From positions 1 through 28,778 of IMG/VR virus record IMGVR_UViG_3300042695_000329: a stretch of DNA of 28,778 nt; one strand, written 5' to 3'. Origin of the DNA: a virus. Each line of letters opens with the position of its first letter. The first letter of the stretch is position 1. Below are positions 6,296-15,261 of this stretch, in pieces. The translations under genes and the position numbers were made by a program. Under the pieces are notes generated by a model. That model saw only the letters and a list, made by a program, of their open reading frames with translations, was not told the DNA's origin and did not search any database.

Positions 6296-6319
6296 CATTT
6301 TTGAGAACTAGTATATAAT
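6292..6319 (+). promoter_or_regulatory. Sigma70-type promoter for uvsY-uvsW
   Basis: TTGACA (6292-6297), a 16-base spacer and TATAAT (6314-6319). The TGA stop of the tail-tube-like gene at 6293-6295 is inside the -35 hexamer. Confidence 0.85.
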
Positions 6320-6357
6320 CATAATAGGAGAGATGTAACTTTTGAAAAGGCATTGTC

Positions 6358-6795
6358 ATGAGTACTGAAGACATAAGTGAGATTTGGGCGCAAGATTCTC
6401 GTTTAGATGAGACTAACCTATTGCAAGAATCAAAAAGAATTCCAGAGCTTCATAGTAAGTATTACAATATGTATATCAAAGAAGCGCTGAAAGTTAGAAA
6501 GCTGAAAGCAGATTATAAAGAACTTGAACACGCGAAGACTGAGTATTACAATGGTAATATGGATGAAGAAGAACTACGTGAGCGTGGTTGGAAACCGTTT
6601 CGCCTCAAAGTTATCCGTCAGGATCTAGATAAATATATTCAGGCAGACAAAGATATTATTAATCTAAGTCTCAAAATCGATCTTTATTCGGCTCGAGCAG
6701 ATTATCTCGAGGACATTATCAAAACAATTCATTCAAGAAATTTTATCATTAAAAATATGATTGATATCATGAAATTCCAGCATGGAGTAAGCTAA
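6358..6795 (+). CDS. uvsY: Recombination mediator UvsY
   Basis: A 145-residue, largely helical, charged protein. UvsY loads the UvsX recombinase onto gp32-coated single-stranded DNA and drives recombination-dependent replication. The family pattern is clear: ELHSKYYNMYIKEALKVRKL, then a KTEYYNGNMDEEELRERGW block (60-78), DLDKYIQADKDIINL, and a C-terminal LEDIIKTIHSRNFIIKN hexamerisation helix. The length is close to T4 UvsY (137). An AAAAGG site precedes the ATG. It is followed after four bases by uvsW, as in T4-type genomes where these genes are neighbours. UvsX is not in the window. Confidence 0.9.
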   Translation: MSTEDISEIWAQDSRLDETNLLQESKRIPELHSKYYNMYIKEALKVRKLKADYKELEHAKTEYYNGNMDEEELRERGWKPFRLKVIRQDLDKYIQADKDIINLSLKIDLYSARADYLEDIIKTIHSRNFIIKNMIDIMKFQHGVS

Positions 6796-6799
6796 TATT

Positions 6800-8293
6800 A
6801 TGACTGATGTGGTGCACGTAGAACAGATGAATGCTGTATATCTTAAGGTTACAGCAGACCCTGGCGTGCGTCAAGAGATCTCAAACTATTTCTCATTTAA
6901 GCCTGCTGGTTATCAGTTTACTCCTGCTTATAAAAATAAAGTATGGGATGGTGTAATACGTCTATACAATCCTATGAAACCGCTTCTTTATGTTGGTTTG
7001 TTTTCTCGTCTCAAACAGTTTTGTGAAAGTCTTGGTTATATTGTAGAAGCACCAGATCACTTAACTTTTGGAGAGGATATTCCAGATGATTACGGTTATA
7101 AACTCGCTAAAGAAATTCATTGCAAATTTGAACCAAGAGATTACCAAAACCAATACATTGTTGACGCAATTAGGGATTCACGATCACTGTCACTGTCTCC
7201 TACATCTTCTGGCAAATCGTTAATCATCTATTTAATCCAGCAACATTATTATAAAACTTATAAGCATCGTACTCTTGTTATCGTTCCAACAATTGGTCTA
7301 GTGCATCAGATGGCTGGTGACTTTGTAGACTACGGTTGCGATAAAGATATTATTTACAAGATTCAAGGTGGTGTAGATAAGAATACAGATCATCCGATTG
7401 TTATCAGCACTTGGCAGTCTCTTATTAAACTTCCAAAAGAATGGTTCGAACAATTTAAAGTTGTTCTCGGTGACGAGGCTCATTTGTTTCAAGCTAAGTC
7501 TCTTCAGAAAATTATGGAAGGCCTAGATGAATGCTACTATAGACATGGCTTCACTGGTACTTTGAAATCAGAAGAAAGCAAGACACATCGTCTTGTTCTC
7601 GAAGGTTGCTTTGGCTCTGTTCGTAAGCATGTGTCGACTAAAGATCTTATGGATGCTGGTACTGTTGCTGATTTTAATGTGAAAGCAATCGTTCTGTCTT
7701 ATAATCAAGATGCACGTAAGAACTTTAAAGCTGCGTTGAGTCAAGTAAAGCAAACAAGTAAAAAGTATCCAGCTGAACGAGAGTTTATTGTAAACAACCA
7801 TAAAAGAAATATTTTTATTCGTAATCTTCTATGGTCTCTCGAAGGACAAAATAATCTGGTTCTTTTTGATCTTGTTGAGAAACATGGTAAGATCTTAGAA
7901 CCCTTGCTTCGCAAGGACGGTCGTCAACTCCATTTCATTTATGGTGGAACTGACGGCAATGAGCGTGAACGCATTCGTCATATGATTGAGAATGATCCGA
8001 TCAAGCAACATGATATTCTTGCTTCCTTTGGTGTTTTCTCGACTGGTGTAAACTTGAAGAGACTTGATAACGTGATCTTTGCTTCTGGTTCTAAGTCTGA
8101 AGTCAAAGTGCTACAGTCTATTGGTCGTGCTCTTCGTAAAGGAAATGGATCTGATAAAGCTACGCTCTACGATATCGCTGACGATCTATCGATCGGTTCT
8201 TACGAGAACTACACTCTTCAACACTTCCGTAAACGTATCGAAATCTATGGTCAAGAGCAGTTTACATACAAAATCTATACAGTAGATATGTAG
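6800..8293 (+). CDS. uvsW: ATP-dependent helicase UvsW
   Basis: A superfamily 2 helicase of 497 residues. UvsW unwinds branched DNA and R-loops, helps reverse stalled forks and switches T4 from origin- to recombination-dependent replication. The small N-terminal domain (1-110) contains YQFTPAYKNKVWDGVIRLY. The helicase core shows the Q-like RDYQ (113-116), Walker A SPTSSGKS (133-140), DEAH (225-228), motif III FTGT (251-254), and motif VI QSIGRALRKG (439-448). The length matches T4 UvsW. It is read with uvsY from one sigma70-type promoter. A strong antisense promoter lies just past its 3' end. Confidence 0.95.
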   Translation: MTDVVHVEQMNAVYLKVTADPGVRQEISNYFSFKPAGYQFTPAYKNKVWDGVIRLYNPMKPLLYVGLFSRLKQFCESLGYIVEAPDHLTFGEDIPDDYGYKLAKEIHCKFEPRDYQNQYIVDAIRDSRSLSLSPTSSGKSLIIYLIQQHYYKTYKHRTLVIVPTIGLVHQMAGDFVDYGCDKDIIYKIQGGVDKNTDHPIVISTWQSLIKLPKEWFEQFKVVLGDEAHLFQAKSLQKIMEGLDECYYRHGFTGTLKSEESKTHRLVLEGCFGSVRKHVSTKDLMDAGTVADFNVKAIVLSYNQDARKNFKAALSQVKQTSKKYPAEREFIVNNHKRNIFIRNLLWSLEGQNNLVLFDLVEKHGKILEPLLRKDGRQLHFIYGGTDGNERERIRHMIENDPIKQHDILASFGVFSTGVNLKRLDNVIFASGSKSEVKVLQSIGRALRKGNGSDKATLYDIADDLSIGSYENYTLQHFRKRIEIYGQEQFTYKIYTVDM

Positions 8294-8317
8294 ATTAATT
8301 TATAGAGCCATAAGGCT

Positions 8318-8345
8318 ATTATACATAGCCCAGAAAGATTGTCAA
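8318..8345 (-). promoter_or_regulatory. Antisense sigma70-type promoter facing uvsW
   Basis: The minus strand reads TTGACA (8345-8340), a 16-base spacer and TATAAT (8323-8318). It sits in the gap after uvsW and would produce an RNA antisense to the 3' end of uvsW. The RNA's first bases could form an AGCC/GGCT hairpin. No minus-strand gene is evident downstream. Confidence 0.55.
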
Positions 8346-8396
8346 CTAGTTTTTTCAGATTTTTTAAATTATTTTTGTATTGATGTGTCAACACCA

Positions 8397-8404
8397 TATA
8401 AATA
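8397..8404 (+). promoter_or_regulatory. T4-type late promoter before the GIY-YIG gene
   Basis: The plus strand reads TATAAATA, 43 bases before the ATG of the GIY-YIG-like gene. Late promoters are known in front of T4 homing endonucleases, which fits. The surrounding 150-base gap after uvsW has no other gene. Confidence 0.65.
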
Positions 8405-8446
8405 AATATGTACATTTAATTGTTTACATAAAAGGAAATATGGGAT

Positions 8447-8878
8447 ATGATTATTAAACCTGGACAAACGAAGATAATATATGTAGGAAAAAAGAATGGA
8501 GAAATCAGATATGTAGGACGAGGCTACATATCAAGAGCAATAGGTCTTATGGAAGGTAATCACCACATAATAGACGAATTTGACGAGATTGAAGTACTTG
8601 GGCCTATGTCTCACGAAGAGTCAGTTGCTTTAGAAAAGAAAATGATTCTAGAACACTGTCCGCCTCTAAACAATATCCACAATAGGGAAAAGCATCCATT
8701 ACATGGATACGTTCCAACAGGAATTCCTAGAGGTAGGCCAAAAGGCCCTGATGAAAAAAGCCAACTCATTATTGATGAACTGTTAGATAGCGGATTGTCT
8801 CAAGCTGCCATTGCGCGCAAGTATGGCATATCAAGACAAGCTGTAAATAATGTGAAGCAAAGATACATCAACAGTTGA
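8447..8878 (+). CDS. GIY-YIG-like nuclease with C-terminal HTH (143 aa)
   Basis: The N-terminal 80 residues match the GIY-YIG nuclease layout: IYV (11-13) and RYVGRG (21-26) for the two tyrosine motifs, Arg30, the likely metal-binding Glu63 in VALEKKMI, and PLNN (73-76). The first GIY is altered to IYV, so activity is uncertain. Residues 90-103 form a basic linker (GIPRGRPKG). Residues 117-137 (LSQAAIARKYGISRQAVNNVK) look like a resolvase-type helix-turn-helix. This architecture resembles free-standing phage homing endonucleases that sit between core genes, here uvsW and gene 55. An AAAAGGA site lies about nine bases before the ATG, and a late promoter precedes it. Confidence 0.7.
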   Translation: MIIKPGQTKIIYVGKKNGEIRYVGRGYISRAIGLMEGNHHIIDEFDEIEVLGPMSHEESVALEKKMILEHCPPLNNIHNREKHPLHGYVPTGIPRGRPKGPDEKSQLIIDELLDSGLSQAAIARKYGISRQAVNNVKQRYINS

Positions 8879-8903
8879 CAATACCATAGAACTATGTTAC
8901 TAT
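8875..8903 (+). promoter_or_regulatory. Sigma70-type promoter for gene 55
   Basis: TTGACA (8875-8880), a 17-base spacer and TACTAT (8898-8903). The stop TGA of the GIY-YIG gene (8876-8878) is inside the -35 box. It should drive gene 55 and the coupled genes 47 and 46. Confidence 0.85.
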
Positions 8904-8921
8904 CTAATTAACTATAATAAC

Positions 8922-8936
8922 AAGGAGGCTTCGGCT
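8922..8936 (+). promoter_or_regulatory. Ribosome-binding site with CUUCGG hairpin, gene 55
   Basis: The Shine-Dalgarno AAGGA (8922-8926) lies 14 bases before the ATG, too far for an ideal site. GGC-TTCG-GCT (8927-8936) between them can form a short hairpin with a stable UUCG loop, which would shorten the effective spacing to about four bases. Similar hairpins are known in T4 messages such as gene 38. Confidence 0.45.
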
Positions 8937-8940
8937 CATC

Positions 8941-9444
8941 ATGGCAAAGCGTACTACTCGAAATTACGTAAACAACAAAGACCTGCTTGAAGCACTTATA
9001 GAATACAAAAAACAATGTAAAGAAGCCGAAGAGTCTGGTGATGAGCTTCCTCGTGTACCAGATTACATTGGCATGTGTATTTTTCAAATTGCTACAAGAT
9101 TGGCCACGAAACCTAATTTTTCTGGTTACTCGTACAAAGAAGATATGATTTCAGATGGAATCGAAAACTGTCTCCTCTACATTAATAACTTTAATGCAGA
9201 AAAATCTCAAAATCCTTTTGCATATTTTACACAGATCATCTGGTATGCATTCTTACGTAGAATTCAAAAGGAAAAGAAACAGATGTACATTCGCTTCAAG
9301 TCTTCACAGAGCATGATTGCTGCAGGTGAAACTTATTCTGGTGAAGATATTAGTATTCATCTCAATACAGCTGCAGACTATATGAATGATTTTATTACAG
9401 ACTTTGAAGACAAATTGACCAGAGACAAAGAAAAGAAAAAATGA
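8941..9444 (+). CDS. 55: Late-transcription sigma factor gp55
   Basis: The 167-residue product is a T4-type minimal sigma factor. gp55 binds the host RNA polymerase core and recognises TATAAATA late promoters, working with the gp45 clamp. The conserved sigma region 2-like part covers about residues 60-120: YKEDMISDGIENCLLYINNF, then NPFAYFTQIIWYAFLRRIQK. The charged C-terminus (TRDKEKKK) differs from T4, where a short hydrophobic tail contacts the clamp. The T4 protein is 185 residues. The stop overlaps gene 47 by ATGA. Several exact TATAAATA sites in the window agree with its expected specificity. Confidence 0.93.
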   Translation: MAKRTTRNYVNNKDLLEALIEYKKQCKEAEESGDELPRVPDYIGMCIFQIATRLATKPNFSGYSYKEDMISDGIENCLLYINNFNAEKSQNPFAYFTQIIWYAFLRRIQKEKKQMYIRFKSSQSMIAAGETYSGEDISIHLNTAADYMNDFITDFEDKLTRDKEKKK

Positions 9445-10505
9445 AAATAGCTATTATAACAGACATGCACATTGGAGTTCGTGGCGACTCTAAAATTTTT
9501 GCTGATCATCAAGAAAGATTTTTTAAAGAAATCTTCTTTCCATATCTAGATGAACATGGGATCAAAACTGTTTTAGATCTTGGCGATACGTTTGATCGTC
9601 GCAAGTTTGTTAATTTCGTTACTCTCAAGAGAAGCAAAGATTTTTTCTTCAATCAGCTTTGGAGTAGAAACATAGAATACCACGTTGTAGTAGGTAATCA
9701 CTCAGTGTATTACACTAATACGAATGAAGTCAATTCTATGGATTTGCTTCTCGGAGAGTACAGCAATTTTCATATCTATGAACAAGAACCGAAAGATTTG
9801 ACATTTGGTTCAACACGTGTTACTATGGTACCGTGGATTACAAAAGACAACGCTGAAGTTTGTTATAACGCTATCAAAGAGTCATCAGCGCATATCCTTA
9901 TGGGTCATTTCGAGATTAAAGGTTTCGAGATGATGAAAGGTCAATTGTGCGATCATGGTATGGATTTAAATGTATTCAAAGACTTTGAACAAGTATACTC
10001 TGGTCATTTCCACCATCCATCGAGCTATGGCAATATCAAGTACTTAGGTGCACCATATGAAATGACTTGGTCTGATTACAATGGTAAGCGTGGCTTCCAC
10101 ATCCTTGATACAGAAACACGTGAACTCGAATGGATCGAGAATCCTCTTAAAATCTTCCACAAGATAGAATATGATGACGCTGATATGTCCATCGATGATA
10201 TCGCAAATCTTAATACAGAAAATATTAAAGATGCTTATATCAAAGTCATTGTAAAGAATAGAAATAATCCTTACATTCATGATCTATTCATCAGTAAACT
10301 TACCGACGGTGGTGCTGCCGATGTTAAATCAATTGAAGATACTTTAAATATAGAGAATGAAGGTGTCGACGATATTCTTGATGAGACACAGGATACTAAA
10401 GACATCCTTCACTCATTTATCGATTCCTTAGAAACAAACATCAACAAATCAAACATTAAAAAATTGATTGATGAATTATATATTGAGGCTCAGAACGTTT
10501 CATGA
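9441..10505 (+). CDS. 47: Recombination nuclease subunit gp47 (Mre11-like)
   Basis: A calcineurin-type phosphoesterase of 354 residues. With gp46 it resects DNA ends and degrades host DNA. Metal-binding motifs are in order: DMHIG (8-11), DLGDTFD (46-52), VVGNHSVY (83-90), MGHFEI (near 155) and YSGHFHHPS (near 192). The C-terminal third is less conserved, acidic and helical, as expected for the part that binds gp46. It overlaps gene 55 upstream and gene 46 downstream through ATGA junctions, so the pair should be made in step. Confidence 0.95.
   Translation: MKIAIITDMHIGVRGDSKIFADHQERFFKEIFFPYLDEHGIKTVLDLGDTFDRRKFVNFVTLKRSKDFFFNQLWSRNIEYHVVVGNHSVYYTNTNEVNSMDLLLGEYSNFHIYEQEPKDLTFGSTRVTMVPWITKDNAEVCYNAIKESSAHILMGHFEIKGFEMMKGQLCDHGMDLNVFKDFEQVYSGHFHHPSSYGNIKYLGAPYEMTWSDYNGKRGFHILDTETRELEWIENPLKIFHKIEYDDADMSIDDIANLNTENIKDAYIKVIVKNRNNPYIHDLFISKLTDGGAADVKSIEDTLNIENEGVDDILDETQDTKDILHSFIDSLETNINKSNIKKLIDELYIEAQNVS
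9798..9826 (+). promoter_or_regulatory. Possible internal promoter in gene 47
   Basis: TTGACA, a 17-base spacer and TACTAT, as in the gene 55 promoter. It is embedded in coding sequence and would add transcription of gene 46 and beyond. It might be chance, given codon constraints. Confidence 0.4.
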
Positions 10506-12214
10506 AAATAACATTTAAAAAACTTCGATACAAAAATATTCTTTCTACCGGCAACGTATTCACAGAAATAGATCTAAACAAAAGCAATACAACACTCATA
10601 AGCGGTGGTAATGGCAGCGGCAAATCTACAGTGCTGGATGCCATCGTTTTTGCTTTGTATGGTAAGCCGTTTAGAAAAATCAATAAGCCGCAGCTTATCA
10701 ACTCTATCAATCAGAAAGATATGATTGTAGAGATTGAATTCAATATTGGTTCTAATCATTTTATGGTTCGTCGTGGTATTAAACCCGGTATCTTTGAAAT
10801 CTTTAAGAATGGTTCTCTTGTTGACCAAGAGTCTGCTACTCGTGATTATCAATTATATCTAGAACAAAACATTTTGAATCTTAATTACAAATCTTTTAAT
10901 CAAATCGTTATTCTAGGAAGCGCTACATATGTTCCTTTCATGGAACTACCAGCTCAAGCTCGTCGAGAAATCATCGAGGATCTTCTTGATATTCAAGTCT
11001 TTAGTACTATGAATACACTTCTCAAGGAAAAGATTTCTACGAACAAAGGTTCTATTACTGAGAACTCTTATCAAAAAGATCTAGCCGAATCTAAACTTGA
11101 ATCAGCTAAAGAGCATAACGAGTCTATTCGTAAAATTCGTGAAGACGAAGTGAATAAGATTAAAGAAAAGATGAGTGAACACATCACCAAGATTGAAGGT
11201 GAACAGGTTGCTATTAGCCAAACACAAGACACAATTGAAGAGCTCATCAAGACGATCGAAGATAAAACAACTGTAAAATCTAAACATGAGAAAGCAAAAA
11301 CTCTTGTTATGGAATTGCAAACAACTCTTAATAGTCATATGAAAGAACTTGCTTTCTATCATGATAACGATAGTTGCCCTACCTGTAAGCAAGGTATCGC
11401 CCACGACTTTAAAGAGAATGTTGTTACCTTAAAAGGTAAAAAGATTGATGAACTTGAGAATGGTCTTACAGATTTATCTAATAAGGTAAAAGAGTACAGC
11501 AATCGTATCGACGAGATTTCAAAAGTAGAAGACGAGATCAATGCGTTGAACCTGAAGATTGGTGACCATAGAGCAACTATTAAGGTCTCAAAGGGTGCTC
11601 TGCTTTCATTTAAGAATGAACTGACACGGGCTGAAGAAGAAGTAGAAGCTATTGATACCTCGAAGCTTAAAGAACTGGAAAAGCAACTCAAGCTTATCGA
11701 GAAAGATCAGACAGAACTCTACAACCACAAAGAAGTTTTGAATGTCGTAGCTACGATGTTAAAAGATGGTGGTATCAAAACAAAAATCATTCGTCAATAT
11801 ATTCCTGTGATGAATAAACTTATCAATAAGTATCTTGCCGCGTTTGATTTGTTTGTTGACTTCCATATTGATGAGAACTTTAACGAGGTGATTAAGTCTC
11901 GTTTCCGTGATACGTTCTCGTATTCTTCGTTCTCAGAAGGTGAAAAGCTTCGTATTACTCTTTCTATCATGTTAGCTTGGCGTACAGTTGCTAAGCTGCG
12001 TAACTCTGTATCAACAAATCTTCTTGTACTTGACGAGACACTTGATGGTGCTATGGATAGCGTTGGTGTTGAGAACTTGATCGATACACTCCACAATTTG
12101 AATTCAGATGATAACATCTTCGTCATTAGTCATCGTGGAGATCAATTTGGTGATAAGTTTGAAAATCATCTTAAATTCCAGAAGGTAAAGAATTTTAGCG
12201 AACTAGCAGCATGA
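10502..12214 (+). CDS. 46: Recombination ATPase subunit gp46 (Rad50-like)
   Basis: An SMC/Rad50-type ABC ATPase of 570 residues. The Walker A GGNGSGKS (35-42) lies at the N-terminus. A long coiled coil follows from about residue 175 and is interrupted by the zinc hook CPTC (292-295). The C-terminal half has the signature FSEGEKLRITLS, Walker B LLVLDETLDG and the H-loop VISHR. It powers gp47 in end resection and recombination-dependent replication. The length is close to T4 gp46 (560). The start overlaps the gene 47 stop by ATGA. Confidence 0.96.
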   Translation: MKITFKKLRYKNILSTGNVFTEIDLNKSNTTLISGGNGSGKSTVLDAIVFALYGKPFRKINKPQLINSINQKDMIVEIEFNIGSNHFMVRRGIKPGIFEIFKNGSLVDQESATRDYQLYLEQNILNLNYKSFNQIVILGSATYVPFMELPAQARREIIEDLLDIQVFSTMNTLLKEKISTNKGSITENSYQKDLAESKLESAKEHNESIRKIREDEVNKIKEKMSEHITKIEGEQVAISQTQDTIEELIKTIEDKTTVKSKHEKAKTLVMELQTTLNSHMKELAFYHDNDSCPTCKQGIAHDFKENVVTLKGKKIDELENGLTDLSNKVKEYSNRIDEISKVEDEINALNLKIGDHRATIKVSKGALLSFKNELTRAEEEVEAIDTSKLKELEKQLKLIEKDQTELYNHKEVLNVVATMLKDGGIKTKIIRQYIPVMNKLINKYLAAFDLFVDFHIDENFNEVIKSRFRDTFSYSSFSEGEKLRITLSIMLAWRTVAKLRNSVSTNLLVLDETLDGAMDSVGVENLIDTLHNLNSDDNIFVISHRGDQFGDKFENHLKFQKVKNFSELAA

Positions 12215-12221
12215 GGTGCTT

Positions 12222-12446
12222 ATGCGACACACAGTAGAAGATCTTATACTTAAAATAAATGCCATGAAAGATAAAGCTGTTCTTCTTCATCGAGAACGCA
12301 ATAGATACAGTGAAATTTCCGGTGAAGAGTACGACAAAATTCACTGTAACCATCTTCTTGATCAAATCCAACAGATGGCCTTAGAGATCGCTATGGATCG
12401 CGAAGGTAACGAGATCAAGACAGAAATGGATGAATGGAAAAAATAA
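12222..12446 (+). CDS. Hypothetical helical protein (74 aa)
   Basis: The ATG at 12222 (MRHTVEDLILK) is chosen over an upstream GTG because a GAGG site lies six bases before it. The product is helical and charged, with a likely coiled coil over residues 1-30 and no cysteine cluster or membrane segment. Similar small genes lie between 46 and 43 in T4 relatives, but I do not recognise a family. It starts eight bases after the gene 46 stop and probably shares its transcript, ending just before the gene 43 promoter. Confidence 0.75.
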   Translation: MRHTVEDLILKINAMKDKAVLLHRERNRYSEISGEEYDKIHCNHLLDQIQQMALEIAMDREGNEIKTEMDEWKK

Positions 12447-12449
12447 CTG

Positions 12450-12478
12450 TTTACAAGTTGATCGTTGTGTGTTATAGT
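12450..12478 (+). promoter_or_regulatory. Sigma70-type promoter for DNA polymerase
   Basis: TTTACA (12450-12455), a 17-base spacer and TATAGT (12473-12478), starting four bases after the stop of the small upstream gene. It should give gene 43 its own transcript. Confidence 0.75.
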
Positions 12479-12506
12479 TTGTCTTATATGAAACGTAAGG
12501 ATTGTC

Positions 12507-15053
12507 ATGTCTAATTTTTATACTAATGTTGAACGTTATGGTAACAGTATCCTATGGCGTGGTTACGAGAATGGCCGTAGGTTCGAACGTAAGGTTCAGT
12601 ATTCTCCTACTCTCTTCGTGACTTCAAGTGACAAAACTAAAGATACAGGATACAAAACTCTTGTAGGCGGTCTGCCTCTCATCCCGATGAAGCAAGACAC
12701 CATGAAAGATGCTAAGGAGTTTACCGAGAAGTACAAAGATGTACATGGTATGACTCTTGCTGGTAGTACGAACTACGTAGCGCAGTTTATTCAAGAACAT
12801 TATCCAAACAATGTCGAATTCGACGTTTCTCTTATCAACATCGCTTCTTTCGATATCGAAGTTGATATCAGCGATGGGTATGCTAACATCAACGAAGCAG
12901 ATAAAGAAATTACTTCTATCGCTTACAAATCTTCTAAGTCCGACACATATCACCTGCTCGGTCGTAAAGACTATGATAAGTCTAAAACCTTGCTCGATAT
13001 CGATCCGCAACACATTCAGTTTATGAAATTTGATACAGAAGAAGCTTTGCTCCGTCGCTTCAAGCAAATCTGGACAAATGATTATCCTGATATCGTTACA
13101 GGCTGGAACGTTGAGTACTTCGATATTCAATATATCGTTACACGTATGAAAGTTCTGTTCGGTGAAGAGTGGATTAAAGATCTATCTCCGTGGCGCACCA
13201 TTCGTCAGCAATCTCGAGAATTCTTTGGTAAGCAACAGTCAACTTATGAAATCGGTGGTCTGACTGTTATCGATTACATGGATGCTTTCAAAAAGTTTGG
13301 ATATAAGTATGGTCCTCAAGAGTCTTACAAGCTCGATCATATCGCTAACGTAGTTCTTGGTGAAAAGAAACTCGACTACTCAGAATATGGTTCTCTTACA
13401 GAACTTTACGAAAAGAACCCGCAACTTTACCTCGATTATAACCTTAAAGACACTTGGCTTATCCAGCGTTTTGAAGATGAAACCGGATTGCTTTCTCTTG
13501 TTATGACTGTTGCTTATGGTGGTGGCGTAAACTTCTCTGATGCGTTTGGCACGGTGGGTATCTGGGAAACAACCCTTTATCGTCGTCTTGTTAAAACTGG
13601 TATAGTACCACCAATTAAAGGTGGTCCTGGTGACCGTGCAGGTGAACTCGTCGGCGGCTTCGTTAAGGATCCTCGAGTTGGTATGCATCCTTGGATTGTA
13701 TCATTTGACTTGAACTCTCTGTATCCTCACTTGATGCTTCAATACAACATGTCGCCAGAAACATATCTGCCAGATCGTCGTGAATACGTAACACAAGAAA
13801 TGGTGCTGAACGACAAATATGAAAACAAAGACAAGTCAGTTTCTGTATGTGCAAATGGTGTATGCTTTACAAACCAATTTAAAGGTGTAATCCCAGAGAT
13901 CATTGATGAATATTATGGCAACCGTAAGATTATCAAAAAGAAAATGCTTGAGGTTGAACAAGCCCTCGAAAACGCTACAGACAAATCTGAAAAAGATAGA
14001 CTGAAGCGAGAAGCAAACCAGCTCCATAACTCTCAGATGGCTATTAAGATTGCTATGAACTCATTGTATGGTGCAACTGCAAACATCTACTTCCTATACT
14101 ATATTAACGAGATGGCCGAAGCTATTACAACATCGGGTCAGCTCTCGATTCGTTATGCTGAAAAGTCGGTCAATAACTATTTGAATAAAGTCTTAAAGAC
14201 CGAAGGTAAAGACTACATCATCTATATCGATACCGATTCTATCTACGTGGACATGGCTCCTCTTGTAAAAGCTTCATTCGGTACTGTTGATGTTGATCGT
14301 GCTAAAGGTGAAGAATTCCTCGATAAGGTTTGTAAGATGAAGATCGAACAGATTATCGAAGAAGGTTATGTAGAACTTGCTCGTAAGATGGGTGCTTATC
14401 GCCAAGCTATGGGTATGAAGCGAGAAAAGATTACAGATAAGTCTGTGTTCATCGCTAAGAAGCGTTACATCATGAATACTCTTAACTCAGAAGGTGTTCA
14501 TTACGAAACACCTAAGATTTCTGTAACTGGTCTTGAGTCTGTCCGTTCTTCTACACCAGAAGTTTGCCGTGATAAATTGAAAGATGCATTCAAAGTTATT
14601 ATGACACAAGATGAAACAGCTATTCAGTCATTCATCGAAGACTTCCGCCAAAAATTCTACAAGCTTCCACCAGAAGACATCGGTCGTAACTCTGGCACCG
14701 ATAACATTGACAAGTATCGTGATCGCAATACTCTATACAAGAGAGGTTGCCCGATGCATGTTCGTGGTGCTATTCTATATAATCATCATCTTAAAGAAAA
14801 AGGTCTTGATAAGAAGTTCGTATCGATCACGTCTGGTGACAAGATTAAATTCGTGTATCTCAAAGTTCCAAACCCAATTCGTGAAAACATCATCTCTTTC
14901 ACTGGTGTTCTTCCAGCTGAATTTGGTTTGAACCAATACGTTGATTACGAAACACAATTCGAAAAAGTATTCCTCAGCCCTCTAGAATCTATCCTCGAAG
15001 CTATCGGTTGGTCTGCGGTAAAAGTTAACACACTTGAAGATTTCTTTATCTAA
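12507..15053 (+). CDS. 43: DNA polymerase gp43 (family B)
   Basis: The replicative polymerase, 848 residues against 898 in T4. The exonuclease domain has FDIEVD (115-120), NVEYFD (201-206) and YNLKD (311-315). The polymerase domain has motif A DLNSLYP (401-407), motif [10 protein letters not shown] (514-522) and motif C YIDTDS (573-578), so both activities should be intact. The C-terminus ends LEDFFI, resembling the short hydrophobic tail that T4-type polymerases insert into the gp45 clamp. An AAGGA site precedes the ATG. It is followed by a YdcH-like gene and guaC in a likely shared transcript. Confidence 0.97.
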   Translation: MSNFYTNVERYGNSILWRGYENGRRFERKVQYSPTLFVTSSDKTKDTGYKTLVGGLPLIPMKQDTMKDAKEFTEKYKDVHGMTLAGSTNYVAQFIQEHYPNNVEFDVSLINIASFDIEVDISDGYANINEADKEITSIAYKSSKSDTYHLLGRKDYDKSKTLLDIDPQHIQFMKFDTEEALLRRFKQIWTNDYPDIVTGWNVEYFDIQYIVTRMKVLFGEEWIKDLSPWRTIRQQSREFFGKQQSTYEIGGLTVIDYMDAFKKFGYKYGPQESYKLDHIANVVLGEKKLDYSEYGSLTELYEKNPQLYLDYNLKDTWLIQRFEDETGLLSLVMTVAYGGGVNFSDAFGTVGIWETTLYRRLVKTGIVPPIKGGPGDRAGELVGGFVKDPRVGMHPWIVSFDLNSLYPHLMLQYNMSPETYLPDRREYVTQEMVLNDKYENKDKSVSVCANGVCFTNQFKGVIPEIIDEYYGNRKIIKKKMLEVEQALENATDKSEKDRLKREANQLHNSQMAIKIAMNSLYGATANIYFLYYINEMAEAITTSGQLSIRYAEKSVNNYLNKVLKTEGKDYIIYIDTDSIYVDMAPLVKASFGTVDVDRAKGEEFLDKVCKMKIEQIIEEGYVELARKMGAYRQAMGMKREKITDKSVFIAKKRYIMNTLNSEGVHYETPKISVTGLESVRSSTPEVCRDKLKDAFKVIMTQDETAIQSFIEDFRQKFYKLPPEDIGRNSGTDNIDKYRDRNTLYKRGCPMHVRGAILYNHHLKEKGLDKKFVSITSGDKIKFVYLKVPNPIRENIISFTGVLPAEFGLNQYVDYETQFEKVFLSPLESILEAIGWSAVKVNTLEDFFI

Positions 15054-15063
15054 GGAGATATAA

Positions 15064-15261
15064 ATGGACGCCGAAACTAGACTGCAGAGACTTAAATCTA
15101 TAAAAACTCAACATGAAAAGCAACATGAGATTGTTGAAGCTCTTGAAGCCGAAAACGCACCAGAAGAAGCAATCATTAAAGCTAAAAAACTCAAGTTGAG
15201 TATGAAAGATGAGATCGTTGCTATAGAAACTAGTCTTAAATCAGAAGGTGTAAAATGCTGA
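15064..15261 (+). CDS. YdcH/DUF465-like small coiled-coil protein (65 aa)
   Basis: A 65-residue helical protein with the pattern of the YdcH/DUF465 family: [20 protein letters not shown] near the N-terminus and [18 protein letters not shown] near the C-terminus, a short antiparallel helical hairpin. The function of the family is unknown, although members occur in T4-like phages. The ribosome-binding site is AAGGAGATATAA before the ATG, and the 3' end overlaps guaC by seven bases, which suggests coupling. It has no catalytic motif. Confidence 0.65.
   Translation: MDAETRLQRLKSIKTQHEKQHEIVEALEAENAPEEAIIKAKKLKLSMKDEIVAIETSLKSEGVKC

Noticed and set aside
14707-14736. Promoter-like TTGACA-N16-TACTCT in gene 43
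   Set aside because: Weak -10, deep in coding sequence and far from a new gene start.
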